In this document: one piece after another, positions 24,881-32,095 of the stretch | Layout of the letters: each line of letters begins with the position of its first letter | How positions within the stretch are numbered: position 1 is the first letter of the stretch | Assembly (NCBI GenBank): GCA_902792435.1 | Contig: CADAZN010000026.1 | Coordinates: 1-36,969, forward strand | Length of the DNA stretch: 36,969 nucleotides | Reading direction: 5' to 3' | From: an uncultured Bacteroidales bacterium | GTDB lineage: Bacteria; Bacteroidota; Bacteroidia; Bacteroidales; Muribaculaceae | Made by a program: the position numbers and the translations under genes | The notes under the pieces: generated by a model | Seen by the model: the letters and a program-made list of their open reading frames with translations, nothing else | Database searches by the model: none | What the model was told of the DNA's origin: nothing

Positions 24881-25215
24881 ATGAGCACACTAGCAAAATT
24901 CTAAAACTGAGCTTATTGTCAGTTTTCAATTATCCTAGCAGCAGCACACTGGTGAAGTCAGTTAAATGCTTTAGAAACCGAATTTAATAGAAACATTTGA
25001 TTTATCAACGCTGAAACTGTGGGCGTTCACAACCGCAGGTGATAATACAGGAGAATGCGGAACTGAGAGAGAGACTATCAAGCAACTGAAGGAGCGTCTT
25101 GACGAGCCGTTTGTTACCGTGAACACCGTGACTGGTGATCTCGGTATCAAACAGGCAAAAGACAGTTATCAACGTTTGATGAATAATAAATCTCCCAAAA
25201 ACAAGCGTAAGTGAA
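24881..25215 (+). pseudogene. Decayed gene, possibly flavodoxin-like
   Basis: After the promoter an ATG at 24881 opens a frame that stops after seven codons. A second piece, in frame from 24975 to the stop at 25215, reads KPNLIETFDLSTLKLWAFTT then AGDNTGECGTERETIKQLKE and ends in NNKSPKNKRK. An ATG-CTT precedes the stop at 24972. The pattern FDLSTLKLWAFTTAGDNTG resembles the C-terminal part of small flavodoxin-family proteins, but I am not sure. Only a C-terminal piece survives. No intact gene lies in 24608-25263; the rest is the two promoters and their palindromes. Confidence 0.45.
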
Positions 25216-25226
25216 GAAATATTCAT

Positions 25227-25234
25227 TACCTTTG
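25227..25234 (+). promoter_or_regulatory. -7 element of the GIY-YIG gene
   Basis: TACCTTTG, 29 bases before the ATG at 25264. No clear -33 TTG at the expected distance. Confidence 0.6.
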
Positions 25235-25263
25235 TAGTAGACAATCTCTTTTGATTAGTATTT

Positions 25264-26031
25264 ATGACTATGACAAACATGTTTAATCAACGAACAATAG
25301 AGGCTTTAGCATATTATGTTTATGCTTTAGTTGATCCAAGGGACAATCGTATTTTCTATATTGGTAAAGGTAAAGGAAATAGGGCTTTTCAACATATGAA
25401 GGACTCCCTTAATGAAAAAGACCAAAGTCTGAAACTTGATATAATTAGAAGCATTATAAAAGAAGGAAAACAAGTCAATCTCTATATTTTGCGGCACAAT
25501 TTAACTGAAGAAACAGCCTTTATTGTGGAATCAACGCTTATCGACTTGTTGACCTATGATAAGTTTAATAAAACAAATCTTTTGGCAAATATTGTTGCTG
25601 GGCATCATCAATGGGATGAAGGAATAAAAAATGTTGAAGAAATCAATGCTATATATAATTGTCAGAATATAGAGATAAAAGATGACGAAACACTACTTTT
25701 AGTCAGTCTAAATAAGAGTTTTGATCAAGCAAAAGCCAATGGGGTGTATCGTAGAGTGGATATTTATGAATCAACTCGTAAATATTGGAGGATTGGCAAG
25801 GATAAGCCTCAAGAAATAAAATACGTACTAGGAGTGTATAAAGGGATTGTTCGTAGTGTTATAAAGGTTGAATCATGGGAATGGACTGAAAATGCAGAAG
25901 ACGGCACAAGATTTAAGTGCGAGAGATGCATCTTTAAGGGTAGACTTATAGAAGATTCTCCATATCTTAACAAAGACGTTTCTGATTATCCGTTTGGAAG
26001 TAGAGGCTCAATAAGGTATATAAGAAAATGA
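25264..26031 (+). CDS. GIY-YIG nuclease-like protein with a C-terminal PUA/EVE-like domain
   Basis: 255 residues. The first 110 form a GIY-YIG endonuclease domain of the LEM-3-like/COG3680 type: YYVYALVDPRDNRIFYIGKG (17-36), GNRAFQH with the catalytic-site arginine, and AFIVESTLIDLL with the metal-binding glutamate. The second half (VYRRVDIYESTRKYWRIGKD then YVLGVYKGIVRSVIKVESW and the end RGSIRYIRK) resembles a small beta-barrel of the PUA/EVE/ASCH group, which in other proteins binds modified nucleic acids. The start is at the first or second of two close ATGs. AT-rich, lying between a decayed gene and a phage-like stub beside a tRNA. Function unknown; a role in defence or DNA repair is plausible. 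Confidence 0.75.
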   Translation: MTMTNMFNQRTIEALAYYVYALVDPRDNRIFYIGKGKGNRAFQHMKDSLNEKDQSLKLDIIRSIIKEGKQVNLYILRHNLTEETAFIVESTLIDLLTYDKFNKTNLLANIVAGHHQWDEGIKNVEEINAIYNCQNIEIKDDETLLLVSLNKSFDQAKANGVYRRVDIYESTRKYWRIGKDKPQEIKYVLGVYKGIVRSVIKVESWEWTENAEDGTRFKCERCIFKGRLIEDSPYLNKDVSDYPFGSRGSIRYIRK

Positions 26032-26083
26032 CATGTTATTTGCATATGTAAGTATCGTCTTTTAAGAGCCAAGTCGGTTGGTT

Positions 26084-26177
26084 TACCTTTGTGTAAATCA
26101 ATCGCTTTTTTATGATACTTACTATTAACGGACAACAAGTTGCGCTGAAGAAAGGCACATCAATAGAATACGTCTCG
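26084..26177 (+). pseudogene. 5' stub of a phage-like gene with its promoter
   Basis: A good -7 box TACCTTTG (26084-26091) precedes an ATG at 26112. The first 20 or so codons (MILTINGQQVALKKGTSIEY then VS) resemble the start of small Bacteroidota phage or prophage proteins, by my recollection of that family. After about residue 22 the frame runs into the tRNA terminator hairpin and the antisense of the tRNA, so the remainder of the gene is gone. I regard it as a remnant. Confidence 0.4.
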
Positions 26178-26202
26178 TATAACCAACCGCATATTCACAA
26201 GA

Positions 26203-26238
26203 AAAAAGCCAACAAGCAAATTCGCTTATTGGCTTTTT
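26203..26238 (-). terminator. Terminator of the tRNA-Pro gene
   Basis: 15-base arms, AAAAAGCCAACAAGC (26203-26217) and GCTTATTGGCTTTTT (26224-26238), pair with one mismatch around AAATTC. On the minus strand the stem ends in a T-run, right after the tRNA. Confidence 0.85.
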
Positions 26239-26241
26239 CAG

Positions 26242-26316
26242 TCGGGATGACTAGATTCGAACTAGCGACCCCACGCCCCCCAGACGCGTACTCTAACCGG
26301 ACTGAGCTACATCCCG
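26242..26316 (-). tRNA. tRNA-Pro (GGG anticodon)
   Basis: 75 bases on the minus strand fold into a full cloverleaf. The acceptor is CGGGATG / CATCCCG with discriminator A; the D arm is GCTC / GAGT with a 10-base loop; the anticodon stem CGCGT / GCGTG has loop CTGGGGG, so the anticodon is GGG; the T arm GCTAG / CTAGT has loop TTCGAAT. The 3' CCA is not encoded. A promoter is upstream (26365-26372) and a terminator follows. The 5' neighbour on the other side is a phage-like stub, consistent with past integration near this tRNA. Confidence 0.95.
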
Positions 26317-26364
26317 AACTATGCTTTTCACAGGGCAAAGCCCCATTTTTTTCGAAAAGCGATG

Positions 26365-26372
26365 CAAAATTA
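26365..26372 (-). promoter_or_regulatory. -7 element of the tRNA-Pro gene
   Basis: TAATTTTG on the minus strand, 48 bases upstream of the tRNA 5' end. Confidence 0.6.
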
Positions 26373-26509
26373 CTGCTTTAGTTTGAACTGTGCAAGTTTT
26401 TTGCCGATTTTTTTTGAAAGGCTATCATTTCTTCATCTTTTTCAATTGCCAAGTTTCATGCACAAGCGATATTTTAGATGAGAGCCTCGCAAATGAGAAA
26501 AATAAGTAT

Positions 26510-26517
26510 TACCTTTG
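26510..26517 (+). promoter_or_regulatory. -7 element of the DUF4923 gene
   Basis: TACCTTTG ends 16 bases before the ATG at 26534. It lies inside the upstream open extension of the frame, so it fixes the start at 26534. Confidence 0.65.
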
Positions 26518-26533
26518 CAAGAAAAAGAGACAT

Positions 26534-27148
26534 ATGCATTACCGAATACTATCCTTTGTGTTTTTCGCCTTGATTAGTGTGGGCGCGTTGTCGGCGCAGG
26601 AGTCTGACACCATAGCTTATTTCGACCCGAACCAGGTTTTTGTGGTTGAGGACGACAGTGTTGAGATGGCGAAAATTGCCGCCTGGCAGCAAGTTGCCGG
26701 CCAATGGGAATATGACAAGCCCTATGTGCATGCCGACGGGTCGAGCTTCGTGGGCAAACTTGGCAAACCTATCGCCAAGAGCAAGCTCAAAAAGGGTCTC
26801 GACAAGGCGTTTAAAAAGCTCAAAATCAAGAAACGCTGGAACTCAATGGTGCTCACTGCCGATGGCGAATGGGAGCTGCGCATGCTCGGAATGCCGCTAA
26901 AAGGAAAGTACGTCTACGACCCAGCCCAAGAGCAGCTGACGCTGAAATGGAACGGCATACCACTCACGTCGCACGTGCACCGCGACGGCAACAAGCTATA
27001 TATAGCTTTCGACACCGATCGCCTGCTCATGTTCATGCATCTCATTAGTGGGCTGAGCCACAGCGAGACGCTGAAGTCGCTCTCGTTCCTGAGCCAGAAT
27101 TTCCGCAACGTGAAGGTGGGCTTTGAAATGAAAGCCGCCAAGAATTGA
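26534..27148 (+). CDS. DUF4923 lipocalin-like secreted protein
   Basis: 204 residues from the ATG at 26534 (MHYRILSFVFFALISVGALS, a signal peptide ending in AQ). The frame is open back to 26390, but a promoter sits within that stretch. The mature protein has the DUF4923 pattern: WQQVAGQWEYDKPYVHADGS, KLKIKKRWNSMVLTADGEWE, LKGKYVYDPAQEQLTLKWNG and a helical C-terminus. This family is restricted to Bacteroidota and predicted to be lipocalin-like; its ligand is unknown. The last six codons plus stop are tandemly duplicated as a 17-bp direct repeat (27130-27163). Confidence 0.82.
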   Translation: MHYRILSFVFFALISVGALSAQESDTIAYFDPNQVFVVEDDSVEMAKIAAWQQVAGQWEYDKPYVHADGSSFVGKLGKPIAKSKLKKGLDKAFKKLKIKKRWNSMVLTADGEWELRMLGMPLKGKYVYDPAQEQLTLKWNGIPLTSHVHRDGNKLYIAFDTDRLLMFMHLISGLSHSETLKSLSFLSQNFRNVKVGFEMKAAKN

Positions 27149-27171
27149 AAGCCGCCAAGAATTAAAAACTT

Positions 27172-27262
27172 CTCTCCACTCTCACTCTCCACTCTCACTC
27201 TCCACTCTCACTCTCCACTCTCACTCTCCACTCTCACTCTCCACTCTCACTCTCACTCTCCA
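27172..27262. repeat. 13-bp tandem repeat CTCTCCACTCTCA, six exact copies
   Basis: Six identical units from 27172 to 27249, then degenerate pyrimidine sequence. The array runs across the stop codon of the convergent rmuC gene (27253) and supplies its last few codons (GEGGE). A purine-strand relative is at 30158-30230. Confidence 0.9.
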
Positions 27263-28650
27263 CCCTCCCCTATCTCAGGAGTCTTGAGGCCTGCTAGCTG
27301 CTTTATCTTGGTAGACTTTGAGAGGATTCCGCCCTTGCCCTCAAGCTTGCGCTTTGCGTTGTCGAAGGTGTTCTGCATAGCGTTGATGCCGTTTTGAATC
27401 TTGTCGAGGTCGGAGTAGAACGAATCTATTTTGTCCATCAGTTTCATCACCTCTTTGGCGATGGCCTCGGTGTTCTTGCTCTGCTTGTCGCGCGACCACA
27501 GCTGCATGAGCAGCTGGGCAACGCTGAGCAAATGAGTGGGGCTCACAATCACCACGTGCTTAGAGTAGGCATACTCCCACAGCTGCTGGTTGCCCTGCAT
27601 AGCCGCCAGATAGGCCGGCTCGCTTGGGATGAACATGAGCGCAAAGTCGGTGGCGTTGTTAACCTGCGTTGTATATTCCTTTTTCGCCAGCAGGTCGACC
27701 TGCGCCTTGACCGACGCAATGTGCTGCTTCAAGGCCTGCTGCTGAAGCTCAGGACTGGTAGCGTTGGCATAGTCGACAAAGGCCGTGAGCGACACCTTGC
27801 TGTCAATAATCAAGCTCTTGCCGTCGGGCATAAAGAGCGCAAAATCAGGTCGTAGCATCGCTCCCTCATCGTTGGTAATCACATTTCCGCCACTATCGCG
27901 TGTCACCTGAATTTGGTAGTTTATCCCCTCTTCCAGCCCCGAGAGGTCGAGTATGCGCTTGAGCACTCCCTCGCCCCAGTCGCCTTGAATTTTGTTGTTG
28001 CTCACAAGGGCGTTCGACAATCGTGTCGCCTCTTGCGAAATCTCCTTGTTGGCCTCAACCATCTTCTGCAGCTCCTTTCCAAAGAGCTGGGAATTCACGT
28101 CCTGCTTGTGCTGATATTCCTTGAGCTCCTTGTTCAAACCATCGATTTGCTCCTTCAATGGCGTGAGCAGCACCCCCAGGCTCGCCTTACCCTCCTCGTT
28201 GATGGCCTTGCGGCTGTGGTTCAGCAGCTCGGCAGCCACCAGCTTGAACGTGCTGCGCGACTCCTCCTCGAGCTGCTCGCGTGTGCGCGTCATCGCGTCG
28301 AGCTTAGCCTGCAGCCCCGCCTTGTCGCGGTCGAGAGCGTCCTTCACGTCGTCGAGCTCCTTAATCTCCTCCTGAAGTCGGCCCAGCTCGCCATTAAGCT
28401 CCTCCACGCGCGCCTTGAGCATCCTCGCATTCTCGCTAGCCGAGGCATGCTGTGCCTTGAGATTAGTGTTCTCGTCAACAAGCATTTGCGACTTGTTGTC
28501 GGCCGTTTCCAGCTGACGCCTGAGTTCTTGATTGGCACTCTGCAACTGGCCTCTCGCATCGGCGGCATTTTTCTGCATCAGCCACGCAACGAGCGCCGCG
28601 GCAACCACTACTACCGCGAGAGTAAAAATAAAGATTGGTGTTGAAATCAT
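27253..28650 (-). CDS. rmuC: DNA recombination protein RmuC
   Basis: 465 residues from the ATG at 28650 (MISTPIFIFTLAVVVVAAAL); the frame is open another 41 codons upstream from a TTG, but the promoter lies there. It has one N-terminal membrane segment (about 5-23), a long coiled coil (about 25-165), then the RmuC nuclease-like domain: NNKIQGDWGEGVLKRILDLS, MLRPDFALFMPDGKSLIIDS, KVSLTAFVDY and ALMFIPSEPAYLAA. This is a PD-(D/E)XK-like fold in which the D in IDSKVS fits an active-site motif. In E. coli RmuC limits inversion at short inverted repeats. Here its 3' end overlaps a minisatellite. Confidence 0.95.
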   Translation of the reverse strand: MISTPIFIFTLAVVVVAAALVAWLMQKNAADARGQLQSANQELRRQLETADNKSQMLVDENTNLKAQHASASENARMLKARVEELNGELGRLQEEIKELDDVKDALDRDKAGLQAKLDAMTRTREQLEEESRSTFKLVAAELLNHSRKAINEEGKASLGVLLTPLKEQIDGLNKELKEYQHKQDVNSQLFGKELQKMVEANKEISQEATRLSNALVSNNKIQGDWGEGVLKRILDLSGLEEGINYQIQVTRDSGGNVITNDEGAMLRPDFALFMPDGKSLIIDSKVSLTAFVDYANATSPELQQQALKQHIASVKAQVDLLAKKEYTTQVNNATDFALMFIPSEPAYLAAMQGNQQLWEYAYSKHVVIVSPTHLLSVAQLLMQLWSRDKQSKNTEAIAKEVMKLMDKIDSFYSDLDKIQNGINAMQNTFDNAKRKLEGKGGILSKSTKIKQLAGLKTPEIGEGGE

Positions 28651-28686
28651 AAGGTTATCCTTTTTGTTGTATTTTTTTGTGTTTTG

Positions 28687-28694
28687 CAAAAGTA
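28687..28694 (-). promoter_or_regulatory. -7 element of rmuC
   Basis: TACTTTTG on the minus strand, 36 bases upstream of the ATG at 28650. It supports that start. Confidence 0.65.
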
Positions 28695-28857
28695 CTAAAG
28701 AATCGGCTATGCACCAAGCAATGTGGAGAAAAAACGTCGCTCTTAACGAGCATTTATAGCAATTATTGTACAAAAAATCATTTTTTTCATTTTTTCTTTG
28801 AAAATCATTAAAAAGTTCGTATCTTGTCAGCGAATTTAAAACGGAAGATATTTTAGA

Positions 28858-29307
28858 ATGGCTAAACTCAACATAATCGAGGACTGGTGGACGGCACCCA
28901 GCGAAGACCGTGACGGAAACACGGTGCTCGTTACCGGACGCCGGTCGCTAGACAATGTAATTGCCACTCAACGATACAAATATCGCATTGAAATGACCTG
29001 GGAATACGAGCCCGACAAGGGCGGTATGCCCGACTACGCCACTTCAAGTAAAATGGAAGTGGTTACCAACTTGCTACAAGAGAAGCTTCATCGCGATCCA
29101 GTGGCTATAATGACAGGCATCTACACTGGCGCAGGTGAGCGCAACTGGGTGTTTTATGCAGTCACGCTTAAGGCTTTTCAGCAGCTCCTCAACGCTGCGC
29201 TAGCCTCCATCGACGAGCAGCTTCCCCTCACCTTCCATGCCGAGGAAGATCCCGAGTGGGAAGAATATCGCGAGATGTGCCAGTGCGAGATAGCGCGCGA
29301 AGACTAA
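28858..29307 (+). CDS. DUF695 family protein
   Basis: 149-residue soluble protein, no signal peptide. The pattern matches DUF695: IIEDWWTAPSEDRDGNTVLV, RYKYRIEMTWEYE, LLQEKLHRDPVAIMTGIYTG and GERNWVFYAVTLKAF, with an acidic tail. The biochemical role of the family is unknown. Upstream a weak -7-like GTATCTTG is at about 28820. It is followed by a small membrane-protein gene after 81 bases. Confidence 0.8.
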   Translation: MAKLNIIEDWWTAPSEDRDGNTVLVTGRRSLDNVIATQRYKYRIEMTWEYEPDKGGMPDYATSSKMEVVTNLLQEKLHRDPVAIMTGIYTGAGERNWVFYAVTLKAFQQLLNAALASIDEQLPLTFHAEEDPEWEEYREMCQCEIARED

Positions 29308-29388
29308 TCAACCAGCAGTTGGGTGTTGAACTAACTGATGAGCACTTATCGCTCAACAGATTTCTTAACCAATTAAAAAACAAGCATT

Positions 29389-29628
29389 ATGGCTTCTATT
29401 GGACTTTATGCACTGCTTGCTTTAGGCATTGGGTTAGTCTGCGGACTCATCACCAATGTAATCGTCAGATTTGTGCGCCGTCGCAGTGCCAGCGCTGCCA
29501 ATACGTCCGACGATTTTGACGAGGAAGATTACAACAGCAACTTCCTCATGTACAGCCTTGGCTTCACCCTTGTGGCATTCATCGTGATTTGCTTTGCCAG
29601 CGGGGTATTTGAGAGAATTGGATACTAA
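29389..29628 (+). CDS. Small two-transmembrane protein, unknown
   Basis: 79 residues. Transmembrane helix one is IGLYALLALGIGLVCGLITN, then VIVRF and a basic RFVRRRS stretch. An acidic linker DDFDEEDYNSN follows, and helix two is LMYSLGFTLVAFIVICFASG. No known family recognised. Codon use is like its neighbours and the ATG is well placed after the DUF695 gene, so I take it as real. Confidence 0.65.
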   Translation: MASIGLYALLALGIGLVCGLITNVIVRFVRRRSASAANTSDDFDEEDYNSNFLMYSLGFTLVAFIVICFASGVFERIGY

Positions 29629-29668
29629 TTTCTAAAAAACTATCGCCTATAGAACATTATTACTCGTT

Positions 29669-30157
29669 TTGATTTTTGACAATACTAAAGTCAGGCGGCA
29701 AGACCGCCTGCTCGACGAAGCAAGAGCCCGTGAGATTCTTGCCAGTGCTCAATACGGCTATTTGTCGATGATAGATTTGGATGGTAAGCCCTATGGCGTG
29801 CCAGTTAACTTTGTGTGGGATGGCGACGACGCCATCTACATCCATTGCGCCCCCGAAGGCAAGAAAATCGACATCCTCGAGTGCCACGACCGCGTGTCGT
29901 TCTGCGTTGTGGGCAACGTAAACTTGTTACCCAGCCAGTTCACCACCGAGTATGAGAGCATAATCCTCGACTGCGACGTCACAATCCCAACCTACGACGA
30001 GGAGCGCATCTACGCCCTCGAACTCATCCTCAAGAAATTCTCGCCCAATGACATTGAAGTTGGCATGAAATATGCCCTCAAGTCACTGCCGCGCACCTGC
30101 ATCGTGCGCCTCGACATCCTCACCTGGAGCGGAAAAGCGAAAAAAGTGCCGAGGTGA
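29669..30157 (+). CDS. Pyridoxamine 5'-phosphate oxidase-family (NimA-like) flavin protein
   Basis: 162 residues. The pattern VRRQDRLLDEARAREILASA then GYLSMIDLDGKPYGVPVNFV, YIHCAPEGKKIDIL and VSFCVVG is that of the split-barrel FMN-binding family that includes the NimA nitroimidazole-resistance proteins. No ATG is available upstream of the conserved part: the frame is open from 29636 and the best start is TTG at 29669. The physiological substrate is unknown. Upstream there is a 40-base gap from the small membrane protein, so they may be cotranscribed. Confidence 0.85.
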   Translation: MIFDNTKVRRQDRLLDEARAREILASAQYGYLSMIDLDGKPYGVPVNFVWDGDDAIYIHCAPEGKKIDILECHDRVSFCVVGNVNLLPSQFTTEYESIILDCDVTIPTYDEERIYALELILKKFSPNDIEVGMKYALKSLPRTCIVRLDILTWSGKAKKVPR

Positions 30158-30230
30158 GAGTGGAGTGCGAGAGTGCAGAGTGAGAGTGAGAGCGAGAGCG
30201 AGAGTACAGAGCGAGAGTGAGAGGAAGAAC
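30158..30230. repeat. GAGAGTG-type purine repeat
   Basis: Degenerate units such as GAGAGTGGAGTGCGAGAGTG and GTGAGAGCGAGAGCGAGAG start at the stop codon of the NimA-like gene. It is the reverse complement of the CTCTCCACTCTCA family at 27172-27262. Confidence 0.7.
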
Positions 30231-30235
30231 TGATA

Positions 30236-30299
30236 ACTGACTACTCATAACTGACTACTCATAACTGAAAACTCATAACTGAAAACTGAAAACTCATAT
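30236..30299. repeat. 14-bp repeat AACTGACTACTCAT
   Basis: Units AACTGACTACTCAT (twice) and AACTGAAAACTCAT (twice, the second with an extra AACTGAA) follow in tandem right up to the ATG of the flavin reductase gene. The leader of that gene is therefore made of repeat sequence. Confidence 0.8.
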
Positions 30300-30866
30300 A
30301 TGAAACAAAACTGGAGACCTGGAACAATGATTTATCCGCTGCCAGCAGTGCTGGTTTCGTGCGGAGCAACCCCCGAGGAGTATAACCTATTCACAGCAGC
30401 ATGGACGGGAACCATATGCAGCGACCCTGCCATGTGCTACGTGTCCATCCGCCAGGAGCGACACAGCCACGACATCATCGAGCGCAACATGGCGTTCACC
30501 ATCAACCTCACCAACGAGGAGCTCGCGCGAGCAACCGACTGGTGTGGCGTTAAGTCAGGGCGCGACCTCAACAAATGGCAAGAGATGGGGCTCACACCCG
30601 TCAAGGGCGTGAAAGTGGCGGCACCCTACATCAACGAGGCGCCCGTCAGCATCGAGTGCATCGTCAAGGACATAATGCGCCTGGGCACCCACGACATGTT
30701 CATCGCCGAAGTCCTCAACGTCATCGCCGACGAACGATTCATCGACCCCACCACCGGAGCTCTCGACCTCAAAGAGGCAGGCCTCATCACCTACTGCCAC
30801 GGCCACTACTACAAGCTAGGCGAAGAAATAGGTCACTTCGGATGGACCGTCCGCAAAAAGAAATAG
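30300..30866 (+). CDS. Flavin reductase-like protein
   Basis: 188-residue split-barrel flavoprotein of the flavin reductase/flavoredoxin family. It begins MKQNWRPGTMIYPLPAVLVS, with family features YNLFTAAWTGTICSDPAMCY, FTINLTNEELARATDWCGV and SGRDLNKWQEMGLT. It is normally an NAD(P)H-dependent FMN reductase or a related electron carrier. The second split-barrel protein in a row after the NimA-like gene, with a spacer of tandem repeats between them. Start chosen at the ATG directly after the repeat array. Confidence 0.9.
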   Translation: MKQNWRPGTMIYPLPAVLVSCGATPEEYNLFTAAWTGTICSDPAMCYVSIRQERHSHDIIERNMAFTINLTNEELARATDWCGVKSGRDLNKWQEMGLTPVKGVKVAAPYINEAPVSIECIVKDIMRLGTHDMFIAEVLNVIADERFIDPTTGALDLKEAGLITYCHGHYYKLGEEIGHFGWTVRKKK

Positions 30867-30917
30867 TTGTAAAAACAACAAGTCCCGTCTGTTGCGTTGC
30901 CAACGCAACACCCACAC

Positions 30918-30974
30918 AAAGTCCGACCCTCGCCCGACCTTGTCCAACCCTCGTCTGACCCTCGTCTGACCAAT
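30918..30974. repeat. GGTCGGAC degenerate tandem repeat, copy 2
   Basis: On the plus strand: GTCCGACC, GCCCGACC, GTCCAACC, GTCTGACC, GTCTGACC, about 10-11 bases apart. This is the inverse of the array at 18604-18653, including matching end sequences (ATTGGTCAGAC at one end, GTCGGACTTTGT at the other). It occupies part of the 265-base gap between the flavin reductase and the lipoprotein gene; I see nothing else there. Confidence 0.8.
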
Positions 30975-31131
30975 AAATAATGCGAAGCTTGGTGTTCGGT
31001 CGCTTTGCGATTCAAAACGGCTCAACGCGAGAGCAGCATAATGTTTGCATTAATATTGCCGAGGCGCAGCCCATTGAAGCCACAATTTATTTGTGGCAAA
31101 ACTAGGCTATACTTAGTACAATAGATTAAAG

Positions 31132-32028
31132 TTAATATTCACCACCCATTGCATGATATAAATCTAATGTCCTTTTTATATCAGTAATTTGAGCTTTTGT
31201 GATAGTTTTAATATCATAATATTGCTTACCTATAAATTTCATCTTTGCAGATTTTGCATTTGACAATGCATAAATCAATTCTTTGTCTGAATTTGACAGC
31301 GGTTCATCAAACCACTCCCAAATCATGCCACCATCACCGCAATCTGTTTCAGTTTCTAAAGGAATAAACTCAAAAGCTTTATCATCAATAGAGAATTTTA
31401 GACGACCAAAAAACAACCAATCATCTGCATAATACTGAACTCTAAATCTTAGAGGATCTGGAGTTCCATTTTGAACTGAAAAATAGCAATAAATACCGTT
31501 TCTATTTGCATATTTAGGTGCAGATTTTGGTTCGTATAACATTTTGCCATTAGAATCAAATTCATCCTTTTTAATGTTAAAATAAGGTGATAATTCCTTT
31601 ATTTTTGTGGAATCAATGACAGCTTTTTTTGTTTCGCCAACATTTATAGATGACATACTAGAATCTAAGCCTAAAACCATGTCTCTAATCTCTTTTTCTT
31701 TCTGCTTTTTTGTGGCAAAAGACACAAAAGAAGCAATGTCTTTACCATTTTCATCATATAAGGCAAATCGAATAGGGATAGCAAGATGCTCACCCATGCC
31801 ATCCTTTACCATGTCACTATATACTTTACTCGCAATACAGAACTTTTCGAAAGCTTCAAGATAAGCTGCAGAATCACTTGAGGCAAAAATTTCAATAGGG
31901 TCTTTTCCATTTTCTACAGCTTCGCCTAATACATCAATGCCACCTTCAAATTCAACATACTTATACTTCTTGCTAGAACAAGATACAAGTATTAATAAAG
32001 AAAAGGAAAAGATTATTATTTTTTTCAT
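31132..32028 (-). CDS. Lipoprotein of unknown function
   Basis: 298 residues from the ATG at 32028 (MKKIIIFSFSLLILVSCSSK); the frame opens 14 codons earlier. The lipobox LVSC with Cys near residue 17 predicts a lipoprotein. The mature region is acidic and shows no family I recognise (SDSAAYLEAFEKFCIASKVY; LRFRVQYYADDWLFFGRLKF; RTLDLYHAMGGEY at the end). The YADDWLFF segment looks like a beta-sandwich strand. Much more AT-rich than the core genes, part of an AT-rich island of exported proteins. Confidence 0.7.
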   Translation of the reverse strand: MKKIIIFSFSLLILVSCSSKKYKYVEFEGGIDVLGEAVENGKDPIEIFASSDSAAYLEAFEKFCIASKVYSDMVKDGMGEHLAIPIRFALYDENGKDIASFVSFATKKQKEKEIRDMVLGLDSSMSSINVGETKKAVIDSTKIKELSPYFNIKKDEFDSNGKMLYEPKSAPKYANRNGIYCYFSVQNGTPDPLRFRVQYYADDWLFFGRLKFSIDDKAFEFIPLETETDCGDGGMIWEWFDEPLSNSDKELIYALSNAKSAKMKFIGKQYYDIKTITKAQITDIKRTLDLYHAMGGEY

Positions 32029-32095
32029 AATTAAAAATATTAAAAATATTAATAATACTTTATTTAACACAAAATTATAACAATTATTTTAATTA

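Noticed and set aside
26178-26381. Continuation of the short frame from 26112 across the tRNA
   Set aside because: It is the antisense of the tRNA-Pro gene and its terminator, so it is not coding.
26390-26533. 48-codon upstream extension of the DUF4923 gene
   Set aside because: A consensus promoter lies inside it and the signal peptide begins at 26534.
27172-27262. CRISPR-like array
   Set aside because: Units are directly adjacent with no spacers and no cas genes are near; the same holds for the other tandem arrays.
27913-28644. 243-codon open frame on the plus strand opposite rmuC
   Set aside because: Leucine-rich translation is the mirror of the charged coiled coil of RmuC; no promoter or family support.
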